Of a stretch of DNA of 64,000 nt, positions 52,584 to 61,038 are shown piece by piece; within the stretch, counting starts at the first letter, position 1, and the number at the start of each line of letters is the position of its first letter. This stretch comes from Corallococcus macrosporus DSM 14697 (GTDB lineage Bacteria; Myxococcota; Myxococcia; Myxococcales; Myxococcaceae), in contig NZ_CP022203.1 in assembly GCF_002305895.1 (NCBI RefSeq), positions 1,404,501-1,468,500 of the forward strand, in the 5' to 3' direction. The notes beneath the pieces were generated by a model. The model saw nothing but the letters and a program-made list of their open reading frames with translations, did not search any database and had not been told where the DNA came from. A program made the translations under genes and the position numbers.

Positions 52584-55106
52584 TTAGAAGGTCCGCTGGA
52601 AGAGCAGCCGCGCCTCGGGCGTGGCGGTGGCGCGTTCATCGGTCCGCCACGCGACGTCGAAGCGCACGCTGTCGCCCAGGAGGAGGCTGGCGCCCAGGCC
52701 CAGCCGCGCGTCCGTCCAGGCGGCATCCGTCCGCACCGTGCCCAGGTCCGCGAAGACGCCCAGGGCGCTCCAGCGGTACTCCGCGGTGGTGAGCACGGAC
52801 ACGTCGCCGCGGTACTCCTTGAAGCCATAGCCACGCAGCGCCGTCCACCCGCCCAGCGCCTCGCGCTTCTGTTCCGGCAGGCGGCTGCCGCCCGCGCTGC
52901 GCACACGCAGTGACACGCCGGAATCCCAGCCGGTGGGGACCTCCAGCGCGATGTCGCTCACCAGCTTCCAGAAGCGCGTGTCAGCGCCCTCGCTCCCAGG
53001 GCCGGTGCCCACCTCCAGCGTGAGCAGGCCTCGCAGCGAGGCGCGGCGCTCCCAGTCTCCCTCCCGGTCGAAGAGCGACGTCTCCGGCGTGCGGAACAGC
53101 GAGCCCACGGACGCGGCGGCGGGCACGTTGCTGGCGTACTCCATGCGCACCACCACGGAGTCGAAGCGGCCCTCGGTGACGGGCGAGTTGGTGAAGGGCG
53201 CCGAGTCGTTCCGGAACAGGGAGAAGGGGGGCGTGAAGCTGCGCATCGACTCGTACCGGTCGGTGCGGTACTCGACGCCCGCGAGGAAGTCCTCCGCCCA
53301 GCGCCAGGTGGCGAAGGCCGTGAGGCCCTTGCGGCGGAAGTATTCGCGGTCCGGCCGGTTGATGAGGGCCGAGTAGAGCGACGAGTCGATGTCCCCCATG
53401 CGCCACCGGTCCAGCGTGTCGGTGAAGTCGTAGACCTGCGCGCCCAGCTCGGCGAGCCCCACCTTCGGCACCTGGAGCTTCGCGCCGCCCAGCATGTTGA
53501 CCCGGCGCTGGCGCCGCGTGCCCTCCGGGTCATCCGGCAGGGACTGGCCGCCCCACCGCAGCGGGATGGTGAGCGCGGCGTCCACGGTGGCGTGCGCGCG
53601 GTCCTTCGCGTCCCAGAGGCGCAGCCGCCCCGCCAGGCCCGGCGAGAAGCCCGTCACCTGCGTGTGCATGGGGAGCAGGTCCACGTCGAAGTCCGGCCGC
53701 CGCGGGCGCAGGTGCACCACCAGCTTCTTGCCCTCCAGGGTGATGCTCTCGGAGGCGCTCACGTCGTCCCACCAGTCAGCGAACTGCTTCCAGTTCACCT
53801 CGAACTCCACCCGCTCGCGGTGACGGGGCTTCTCGCGCGGCAGCTCCTGCGTGTGGTAGGCGCGGGTGCCGTCCGGCTCGCGCGTTTCGATGATGCGGGC
53901 GCGCGGGGGCCGCGTGCCTTCGTCGTCATCGACGTCCGCGGGCTCCAGGAAAGGGAGACGGGACTCCAGCCGCTGCACGGCGCGCCTCGCGTCGCTGCGG
54001 AGGAACACGGTGCCGGGCTTGAGGTCCAGCGCGTCCTGGACCCGCGCGGCGATGTCCGCGTCCACGCCGCGCACCTCGACGGCCTCGAGCCGGCCCTCGT
54101 CCACCGTCACCACCAGCTTGCCGTCCGGCGACCACACCGCGGACAGGCTCGCGAGCATGTAGCCGTCATCCCGCAGGCGCTTCAGCGTGCGCTCCAGGCC
54201 GTGGGCCACGCCGCCCAGGAGGATGCCGGGGCGCAGCGTGTCGCGCTCCAGCCGGGCCACCCAGTCGCGCGGCGGGTATCGCGGCGGGCAGGGGCGGACG
54301 ATGGAGAGCGTGCCGCGCCGTGAGTCCACGCGCAGCGTGGCGGTGAAGGACTCGTCGTCCTCATCCTCGGTGGGGAAGCGGTGGGGGAGCCGCAGCAGCT
54401 CGTCGAGAATCTCGGAGGACTGCAGGTCCTGGAGCCCTTCCACCTCCACGGCGGTGACGACGGGGTTCTCCTCCAGGTGGACTTCGAGGACCGCGGGTTG
54501 CGGCGCCTCGGCCACGCGCACGCGCGGCTCCACGCGGGCGAACAGGCCCGAGCGCGCGAGCCGCCGGAGGAGCTGGTGGACCTCCCTGCCGCTCAGCAGC
54601 ACCTGCGAATCCGCGGGAGGCGCGCCGATGTAGGTCCGCACCTGCGCCTCCGTCAGCCAGCGGAGCCCGTGCAGTTCGATGCGCCCGGGCGTGAGCAGGC
54701 GCCCGTCCACGGTGAGCTGGAGCGGCGACAGCACGCCGCTGTCGTCCGGACCCTCTTCCCCCGCGTCCTCGAAGTCGTCGGGGCACGCGCTGCGCTGCGC
54801 CTTGTGGGACTCAGCGCGGGTGGGGGCCGCGGTCGCTGCGTCGTCCTCGCGGCGGCCCTGGGGCTGCGCGCTCCGAGCGTCATCCGGCGTCACCGAGCCA
54901 TCTTCGCGGCGGCCCTGTGTCTGCGTGCCGCGAGTGTCATCCGGCGTCACCGGAGTGCTCACGGAGGGCGTGTTGGCGGGCCGCGTTTCCTCCGGAGCGG
55001 CGCTGGCCGGAGGGGCCGGTGGGGGAGAGGACGCCGCCGCCGGCGGCGCGGGCTGAGCCAGCGCGGTGGTGGCGAGGAAGCAGAGGATGAGCGCGAGACG
55101 GTTCAT
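52584..55106 (-). CDS. Omp85/BamA-like outer-membrane protein
   Basis: An 840-residue protein: signal peptide MNRLALILCFLATTALAQPA, then a Pro/Ala- and Arg/Asp-rich disordered segment (20-115) with two copies of a 19-residue repeat. POTRA-like domains follow (about 130-400: IELHGLRWLTEAQVRTYIGA, FARVEPRVRVAEAPQPAVLE, then LVVTVDEGRLEAVEVRGVDA). The C-terminal half is a 16-strand type barrel (about 440-840: GWTALRGYGFKEYRGDVSVL, with the RGYGF motif of Omp85 lids) and it ends LLFQRTF, a C-terminal Phe signal. It probably inserts or transports proteins or lipids in the outer membrane. It is distinct from essential BamA by its long disordered insert and lack of neighbours such as skp. Confidence 0.88.
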   Translation of the reverse strand: MNRLALILCFLATTALAQPAPPAAASSPPPAPPASAAPEETRPANTPSVSTPVTPDDTRGTQTQGRREDGSVTPDDARSAQPQGRREDDAATAAPTRAESHKAQRSACPDDFEDAGEEGPDDSGVLSPLQLTVDGRLLTPGRIELHGLRWLTEAQVRTYIGAPPADSQVLLSGREVHQLLRRLARSGLFARVEPRVRVAEAPQPAVLEVHLEENPVVTAVEVEGLQDLQSSEILDELLRLPHRFPTEDEDDESFTATLRVDSRRGTLSIVRPCPPRYPPRDWVARLERDTLRPGILLGGVAHGLERTLKRLRDDGYMLASLSAVWSPDGKLVVTVDEGRLEAVEVRGVDADIAARVQDALDLKPGTVFLRSDARRAVQRLESRLPFLEPADVDDDEGTRPPRARIIETREPDGTRAYHTQELPREKPRHRERVEFEVNWKQFADWWDDVSASESITLEGKKLVVHLRPRRPDFDVDLLPMHTQVTGFSPGLAGRLRLWDAKDRAHATVDAALTIPLRWGGQSLPDDPEGTRRQRRVNMLGGAKLQVPKVGLAELGAQVYDFTDTLDRWRMGDIDSSLYSALINRPDREYFRRKGLTAFATWRWAEDFLAGVEYRTDRYESMRSFTPPFSLFRNDSAPFTNSPVTEGRFDSVVVRMEYASNVPAAASVGSLFRTPETSLFDREGDWERRASLRGLLTLEVGTGPGSEGADTRFWKLVSDIALEVPTGWDSGVSLRVRSAGGSRLPEQKREALGGWTALRGYGFKEYRGDVSVLTTAEYRWSALGVFADLGTVRTDAAWTDARLGLGASLLLGDSVRFDVAWRTDERATATPEARLLFQRTF
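54837..54950 (-). repeat. two tandem 57-bp repeats in the Omp85-like gene
   Basis: The disordered N-terminal region has VTPDDTRGTQTQGRREDGS (residues 53-71, 54894-54950) followed by VTPDDARSAQPQGRREDDA (72-90, 54837-54893). They differ at a few positions, so the duplication is old enough to have diverged. Such in-frame units can vary in number between strains. Confidence 0.75.
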
Positions 55107-55246
55107 GCACGCAGGGAGAGCACGTGCCGTTCCACCTGGAGGTGTCGGGCAAGTACCTGAAAGGACGAGGGCCGAGCAGCCATGCCGATGTCACGGACAC
55201 ATCCGGATGTCGAGTCGTGATGTGATACTGACATCGACGCTGGCGA

Positions 55247-55483
55247 TTGCGCCCGGCCGTCCGGCACCCGCCCTGGAGGCATGGGGACCAGGTCGTCCAG
55301 GGCTGGCGCGAGCAGGCCCCGTTTCGCCACTTCGGAGTCGTCACGCGGGTGCTGTCCGCGCCCACGGGGCTGGGCCTGTTCGATGGGCTCACCTGCACCC
55401 ATGACGCGCCGACCTCGGGGCCTACGCCACGCGCAGGCTACCGCATTTCCTTCCTCGTGGGCCTGGCGCCAGCCCGGGGGATT
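55247..55483 (+). pseudogene. possible decayed coding fragment (plus strand)
   Basis: The frame reading RPAVRHPPWRHGDQVVQGWR and on to RISFLVGLAPARG has about 90% G or C at third positions and sensible composition, yet has no good start. It enters the 55484-55541 inverted repeat and stops at 55552. It may be a remnant of a gene broken by insertion or deletion. I recognise no family. Confidence 0.35.
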
Positions 55484-55698
55484 GCTGTTCGGAAATGTCG
55501 GGGGTTTTGGCGCCGCAAATGTCCCGACATTTCCGAACAGCGAGCTCCTTGAGTGCGCCCGGTCCTCAGGGTGTCTCGCCTCAGGTCGCCTTGGGATTCG
55601 ATGACGCCGATGGGCGCTCGGCACGTGTGGGTGGCCAGCGCCTCCCAGCCGGCCCACTGGCCTCGCTCGCGCGGGTCGGGCGACTGGGGATTGGACAT
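55438..55698 (-). CDS. doubtful 86-residue ORF or gene remnant overlapping the palindrome
   Basis: From ATG 55698 the frame reads MSNPQSPDPRERGQWAGWEA, then LATHTCRAPIGVIESQGDLR with high G/C third positions until about 55545. It then crosses the inverted repeat (CSEMSGHLRRQNPRHFRTA) with poor codon statistics and stops at 55438. The first 50 residues may be a genuine small gene or the start of one cut by the repeat. No family is recognised. Confidence 0.3.
   Translation of the reverse strand: MSNPQSPDPRERGQWAGWEALATHTCRAPIGVIESQGDLRRDTLRTGRTQGARCSEMSGHLRRQNPRHFRTAIPRAGARPTRKEMR
55484..55541. repeat. perfect 19-bp inverted repeat with internal palindrome
   Basis: GCTGTTCGGAAATGTCGGG (55484-55502) is repeated as its exact reverse complement at 55523-55541, with a 20-nt centre. 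AAATGTC occurs twice (55493-55499 and 55517-55523) and its complement GACATTT once (55526-55532), so a second, competing hairpin AAATGTC-CC-GACATTT can form inside. The element is AT-richer than its surroundings and is flanked by truncated coding-like sequence. It could be a dispersed intergenic palindrome (REP-like), the remnant of a small mobile element, a terminator or a regulator site. Confidence 0.7.
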
Positions 55699-55875
55699 GG
55701 CAGGCGGTACCTTCAATCAGTCGCCTCCGCCTGCCCGCTTCATCCGCACACCGTCAAGGGATGGCGGGTTTGGGGAGACTCACTCCAGAGAGGTAGATGT
55801 GTCGGGTTGTTCTTTTCTCGCCCCGCGTGTGGAGTGCGCTGGCAATCCTTGTCATCGGGGGAGGAAGAAATCCAA
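55699..55875. other. non-coding stretch before the DUF4177 gene
   Basis: No supported gene; it holds the presumed promoter of the DUF4177-yidD pair. A GAGGAAG ribosome-binding site lies at about 55861-55867, before ATG 55876. Local G+C is lower than the coding parts. Confidence 0.4.
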
Positions 55876-56109
55876 ATGTACGAATATCATGTGGATGCGT
55901 TTGTCCCGCCTGCGGCTGGCTGTGGAAGCGCGGAGAGCGGCTGGAGCCCCAAGCGTTGCGGAGACTTCGCCCAGTTCCTGAACAGCTACGCAGCGAAGGG
56001 ATGGAAGCTGCACTCCAGCGAGTACCGTCAGGTCACGATGAACAAGGGGTGCGGGAGCAATACGGGCTCGTGGCTCGTTTGCGTCTTCGAGCGGCAGAGG
56101 CCCGAATGA
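55876..56109 (+). CDS. DUF4177-like small protein
   Basis: A 77-residue protein from ATG 55876 with GAGGAAG upstream. It begins MYEYHVDAFVPPAAGCGSAE, contains FAQFLNSYAAKGWKLHSSEY and ends WLVCVFERQRPE, the pattern of DUF4177 (M-Y-E-Y-K-V, L-N-x-x-x-x-x-G-W-x-L, final F-x-R). The inserted loop with Cys residues (GCGSAESGWSPKRCG, then GCGSNTGSW) is longer than usual and could form two disulfides or bind a metal. Function is unknown. Its stop TGA overlaps the ATG of yidD. Confidence 0.75.
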   Translation: MYEYHVDAFVPPAAGCGSAESGWSPKRCGDFAQFLNSYAAKGWKLHSSEYRQVTMNKGCGSNTGSWLVCVFERQRPE

Positions 56110-56441
56110 GCTCGGTGCCCCCATGGGAGGGGAATTCGTACTCCGCGTTGGCGCTCCATCCGCCGCGAGCGCGCCAGTCTGGAGAGGCCCTGGCCGTGGA
56201 GGCGTCACGGTTCCCGTGGTGGCTCAATCCACTGGCCTGGCTCGCCGTCGGGCTCATCCTCGTCTATCGGCGAGCCGTGCCGGCGGCCTGGAAGCGTCAG
56301 TGCATCTACACACCGACGTGCTCACGCTACGGTTTGCGGGCCATCCAGAAGTACGGCCTCTTTCGAGGCGCCCTTCGGACGTGGGGCCGCATCCGGCGCT
56401 GCAACGGCGTGCTGTACCTGGGCGGGCAGGACGCGCCGTAG
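56106..56441 (+). CDS. yidD: membrane protein insertion efficiency factor YidD
   Basis: A 111-residue protein from ATG 56106 (ATGA overlap with the DUF4177 gene). The C-terminal 80 residues match YidD: VYRRAVPAAWKRQCIYTPTC, SRYGLRAIQKYGLFRGALRT and RIRRCNGVLYLGGQD, with the conserved C-x-x-x-P-T-C-S-x-Y and final G-G-x-D. One amphipathic/hydrophobic helix (WWLNPLAWLAVGLILVYRR) precedes it. YidD aids YidC-dependent insertion. It usually lies between rnpA and yidC; here it is separate from them and carries a 30-residue N-terminal extension, so it may be a second copy. Confidence 0.9.
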   Translation: MSSVPPWEGNSYSALALHPPRARQSGEALAVEASRFPWWLNPLAWLAVGLILVYRRAVPAAWKRQCIYTPTCSRYGLRAIQKYGLFRGALRTWGRIRRCNGVLYLGGQDAP

Positions 56442-56454
56442 CCCGCGGCGCGCT

Positions 56455-56775
56455 TCACGCCTCGCCGCGGGTGAACTCCGCCTCGTGCTGCGTCCACCAG
56501 TCCAGCCAACCCCGCCGGGTGGCGTCGAGCTTGCCCACGACGCCGTCACCGTACGTATCGATGCCGGTGATGCGGCGCAGGACGGCGCCCCAGAAGAGGC
56601 TGCCTTCGCGGTAGCGCTCGATGACGAACGGCACGGCGGGGCGCCCCAGGGCGACGAGGGACTCGAAGCTGGGGTGGTTCAGGAAGACGAAGGGGTTGGA
56701 TGCCTCGCGGTGCGCGGCGCAGTGTGCTTCCCACTCCTGGGCGAGCCGGTCGAAGCGGGCGGCGACATCACTCAT
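56455..56775 (-). CDS. small partner of the Cys/His peptidase-like protein
   Basis: A 106-residue protein (MSDVAARFDRLAQEWEAHCA) whose ATG overlaps the stop of the preceding gene (ATGA). It has a helix (RFDRLAQEWEAHCAAHR), then FLNHPSFESLVALGRPAVPF, VIERYREGSLFWGAVLRRIT and a C-terminal RRGWLDWWTQHEAEF. As I recall, similar proteins with an H-P-x-F/Y-x-x-L/I-x-x-x-G and W-x-x-x-L-x-x-I-T-G pattern sit beside DUF7689 proteins in other bacteria, including cyanobacteria. It has no signal peptide, so it is cytoplasmic. It is a good candidate for an immunity or inhibitor protein of the overlapping gene. Function is not established. Confidence 0.75.
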   Translation of the reverse strand: MSDVAARFDRLAQEWEAHCAAHREASNPFVFLNHPSFESLVALGRPAVPFVIERYREGSLFWGAVLRRITGIDTYGDGVVGKLDATRRGWLDWWTQHEAEFTRGEA

Positions 56776-58244
56776 GAGGCATTCACCGGGGGCTGACGGG
56801 GGCGCACATAGACGCGCACCGGCTCACCATACGAAGGACCGCTGAGGTCGTCAGCGCTGTTGTGCCGGATGAGGGGCTGGGTACCAATCTTGCTCGTGAA
56901 GCGGCCCTGCTCGTCCATCAGCGCACCGTGCGTCACCTCGAGCGGGCCCGTGCCGCTCCTCGGCTCGAGGCCGTAGATGACGACCTTCTCCAGGTTCGGG
57001 TCGTGGCTGAGGTCCACGGTGTCCAGGGGCTTGAAGCCCTGGTCCGCGTACAGCTTGTCGAAGTCCTCCACCTTCGTGCCCGGCCACACCCATTCGTCGC
57101 GGACGCCCAGCGTCCAGGCGATGCAGTTGTAGCGCTGCGTGGAGGGGCCGATGCCCACGAACTTCTCCTCGGTGAGGTTGGGGAAGCTCTTGCTGCGGAG
57201 CATCTCCGCCTTCCAGCCCGGGTCCGCGTCGTCGCGCGCGGTGCCGATGTCGAACTGGAAGTTCTTCCCGAAGGACGAGTCCCAGCCCGTGGCGCCTTCG
57301 CCCTGGCCCTTGAACCAGAGCGACATCTGCGTCGCCTCCAGGGGAATCTTGAGGGACGGCATGAACATCGCGCCCGGCTTGCCCTCCGCGTCCGGCGTCA
57401 CGGTGAGCGGCACGTCGATGGGCGGCTCGCCGTTGAAGGACACGGAGGCCACCACGTCCGAGGGCGTCTTGCCGATGAGCTCGGCGAGCCGGTCCTTGTC
57501 GTAGGCGAGCTTCAGCGTGTCGCCCGCGCGCAGCGAGCCCTCCACCGTCGTCTTCCAGTCATCCGAGAAGACCACCGTGGCCGCTTCCGGCGGCGCCACC
57601 GCGGCGTCGTAGCTGGGGTCCCACTGGTTGCTGACCCGGCCGCTCGCGTCGGTGGTCCGGATGGACATGCGCACCAGGCCGAAGGCGTCCTGGGGCAGCT
57701 CGAAGGTCGCCGGAATCGTGTTCAGCTTGCCGGTGGCCGGGTCCCGGGTGCCGTCGGAGAGGGGGATGGCCGTCTCGGTGCCGCCCGGCACCGTGCGCCA
57801 CACCAGCTCCAGCTTCTCCGTGGACTTCATGACGCGCGACGGGTCGAGCGTCACCGTCAGCGGCTTGCCGGCCTCGGCGTGGAAGGAAGGCCCGCGTCCG
57901 CTGCCCGGAGGAAGCGCGACGCTGCCCTGGCCGTCCACGAAGGCCGTTCCACCGCGCTGGCCGTTGGCGCCGAAGTGCGCCGCGTAGCCCGTGGCCGCGT
58001 GGACCCGCGGCTGGAGGTCCGCGGCCTTCGACGGCGGCAGCTCCGCGCGGGCCGCCTGGGCGCTCGTCCCCGTCAGCAGGGAGGCCTTCCGGGCGCCGCC
58101 GCGCGTCTCGAACTGGTCGACGTGGGCCTTCGCCGCGGGCGTTCCCTGTGCGGTGGCGCGTCCGGCGCGCTCACGCTCCTGGGCGGTGGCCGCGGGCGTC
58201 GGGGTGGGGGGGACGAAGGTGGACCGGCCGATGCGGTTCGACAT
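56772..58244 (-). CDS. DUF7689-like papain/NlpC-type Cys-His protein, possible effector
   Basis: ATG 58244 is chosen (GTG 58256 overlaps the Shine-Dalgarno GGGAG). The 490-residue protein starts MSNRIGRSTFVPPTPTPAAT, a Pro/Thr/Ala-rich, unstructured leader without a Sec signal. The middle (100-345) is made of beta domains (GKPLTVTLDPSRVMKSTEKL, and SLRAGDTLKLAYDKDRLAEL). The C-terminal domain (about 350-480) is FPNLTEEKFVGIGPST, YNCIAWTLG with Cys374, DEWVWPG, VTHGALMDEQGRFTSKIG with His439, and SYGEPVRVYV. This is the DUF7689 pattern, a papain-like Cys/His fold. The Pro-rich leader, its partner gene and architecture fit a secreted toxin-like effector; activity is unproven. Confidence 0.78.
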   Translation of the reverse strand: MSNRIGRSTFVPPTPTPAATAQERERAGRATAQGTPAAKAHVDQFETRGGARKASLLTGTSAQAARAELPPSKAADLQPRVHAATGYAAHFGANGQRGGTAFVDGQGSVALPPGSGRGPSFHAEAGKPLTVTLDPSRVMKSTEKLELVWRTVPGGTETAIPLSDGTRDPATGKLNTIPATFELPQDAFGLVRMSIRTTDASGRVSNQWDPSYDAAVAPPEAATVVFSDDWKTTVEGSLRAGDTLKLAYDKDRLAELIGKTPSDVVASVSFNGEPPIDVPLTVTPDAEGKPGAMFMPSLKIPLEATQMSLWFKGQGEGATGWDSSFGKNFQFDIGTARDDADPGWKAEMLRSKSFPNLTEEKFVGIGPSTQRYNCIAWTLGVRDEWVWPGTKVEDFDKLYADQGFKPLDTVDLSHDPNLEKVVIYGLEPRSGTGPLEVTHGALMDEQGRFTSKIGTQPLIRHNSADDLSGPSYGEPVRVYVRPRQPPVNAS

Positions 58245-58300
58245 GGGGGACAGCACTCCCGGTGGGGGTAGACCTGGGCTCGGGCCTGGGCCCGGCTCCC

Positions 58301-58306
58301 ATTATC
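58301..58306 (-). promoter_or_regulatory. candidate -10 element for the effector-like gene
   Basis: Read on the minus strand, GATAAT lies 57-62 bp before ATG 58244. A 17-bp spacer would place CGCAAC as a weak -35. It is one of few AT-rich words in the 105-bp gap after the response regulator, so the gene pair may have its own sigma-70-type promoter. Confidence 0.35.
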
Positions 58307-58349
58307 GCGCGGGAGCTCCACGGGTTGCGTCGACACCCGGAGCGTGGCC

Positions 58350-59698
<1,349 letters not shown>

Positions 59699-59702
<4 letters not shown>

Positions 59703-60970
59703 GCGGAGGCGGGCGGGGTGAGGGGCAGTTCCACGCGCGCGAGCGTACCGCCACCTGGCGCGGGTTCCAGGCGCAGGCTGCCGCCGTGCTCGTGGACGAT
59801 TTTCTGGGAGATGGGCAGGCCCAGCCCGCTGCCGCCGGGCTTGGTGCTGAAGAGGCCGCGGGTGAGGGCCGCGCCTTCGAGCACGGTGGGCACGCCGCTG
59901 CCCCCGTCCGCCACGGTGACGCGCACGGTGCCCGGCTGGGGCGACTCCAGCGTGACGTGGACGGGCGCGGCGCTGGCGGCGGAGGCCTCGGTGGCGTTCT
60001 TCACCAGGTTGCCGAAGAGGCGGCGCAGGCCGTCCGGGTCCGCGCGCAGCGTGGCCTCCTCGCCGGGGCGCAGCTCCACGGGGACGGGGGAGGTGCCCGC
60101 GTACAGGGTGCACACCTCGGCCAGCAGCGGGCGCAGGGGCACGTCCTGGAAGCGCGGCGCGGGCAGGCGCGCGAAGGTGGAGAAGCTCTGGGTCATCCGC
60201 ATCAGCAGGTCCACCTCTTCCTGGAGGAGGGCCACGGCCTCGGTGATGCGGGTGCTGTCGTGGGGCGTGGGCACATCCGTCCGGCTCAGACGCGCGAGCG
60301 ACAGCTTCATTGCGGTGAGGGGGTTCTTCAGCTCGTGGGCGAGCGCGCGGGCCACGTCCTGCCAGGCGGCAATCTGCTCGGCGGACTTGAGGCGCTCGCG
60401 CTGCGACAGCAGCTCCTGGCCCATGCGGTTGAACTGGCCCAGGAGGAACTGGAGCTCGTCGCGCGGAGCGTCGGGCGCGGACAGCCGCACGGACAGGTCC
60501 CCGCGCGCGTAGGCCCACATGCCCTCGGTGAGGGTGCGCACCGGCCGCGTGAGGGCGCGGCCGAGCAGCACCGCGGCCACCGACAGCGCCGCGCCGGAAA
60601 TCAGGACCAGGGCGGTGATGAAGGCGGGCACGCGGCGCACCAGGGCCCGCCGCGCCAGCTCCGCCTGCGCCAGGTTGAGCCGCGCCTCGTTGAGCGAGTC
60701 CCGCGGCAGCTCCCGCCGCGCCAGCTCCGCGGCGACCTCGTCCAGCACGCCCTCCACCGGCGCGATGGACACCGACAGCACGCGCTCCAGCGCGCCCTGC
60801 GCCACCACGCCGAGCAGCACCAGCGGCACCCACCCCGCGAGCAGCATCACCGCCAGCAGCCTGCGCCGGAAGCGCGGCGGTGGCAGCGGAACCTTCGCGG
60901 CGAGGCCAACGCCCACCTTGTCACCGTGCGTGAGGGCCTCTGGAGGCGCGGCGTGCATGGGGCGGTTCAT
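59699..60970 (-). CDS. NtrY-like sensor histidine kinase
   Basis: A 423-residue protein with two membrane helices (about 37-60, RRLLAVMLLAGWVPLVLLG, and 118-138, ITALVLISGAALSVAAVLL) around a short periplasmic domain, HAMP (about 138-192), H-box His212 in ARALAHELKNPLTAMKLSL, N box FGNLVKNATEAS, G1 DGGSGV and G2 GGSGLGLPISQ. The HELKNPL motif and arrangement match NtrY-type kinases that pair with NtrC-like regulators. It is translated with the response regulator (overlap 59699-59702). Confidence 0.93.
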
Positions 60971-61038
60971 ACCGCATCCAGGCGCGGACCCGGCGCCGAG
61001 TCCTGGGCGCGGAGACTCTGGTAGGCTGTCCGGCTCCG

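Noticed and set aside
54837-54950. CRISPR-like or mobile direct repeats
   Set aside because: Only two in-frame, diverged copies inside a coding sequence, with no spacers.
55103-55657. 184-codon minus-strand frame through the gene-poor patch
   Set aside because: It crosses the palindrome and has poor third-position bias; the neighbouring frame from 55698 is better but also doubtful.
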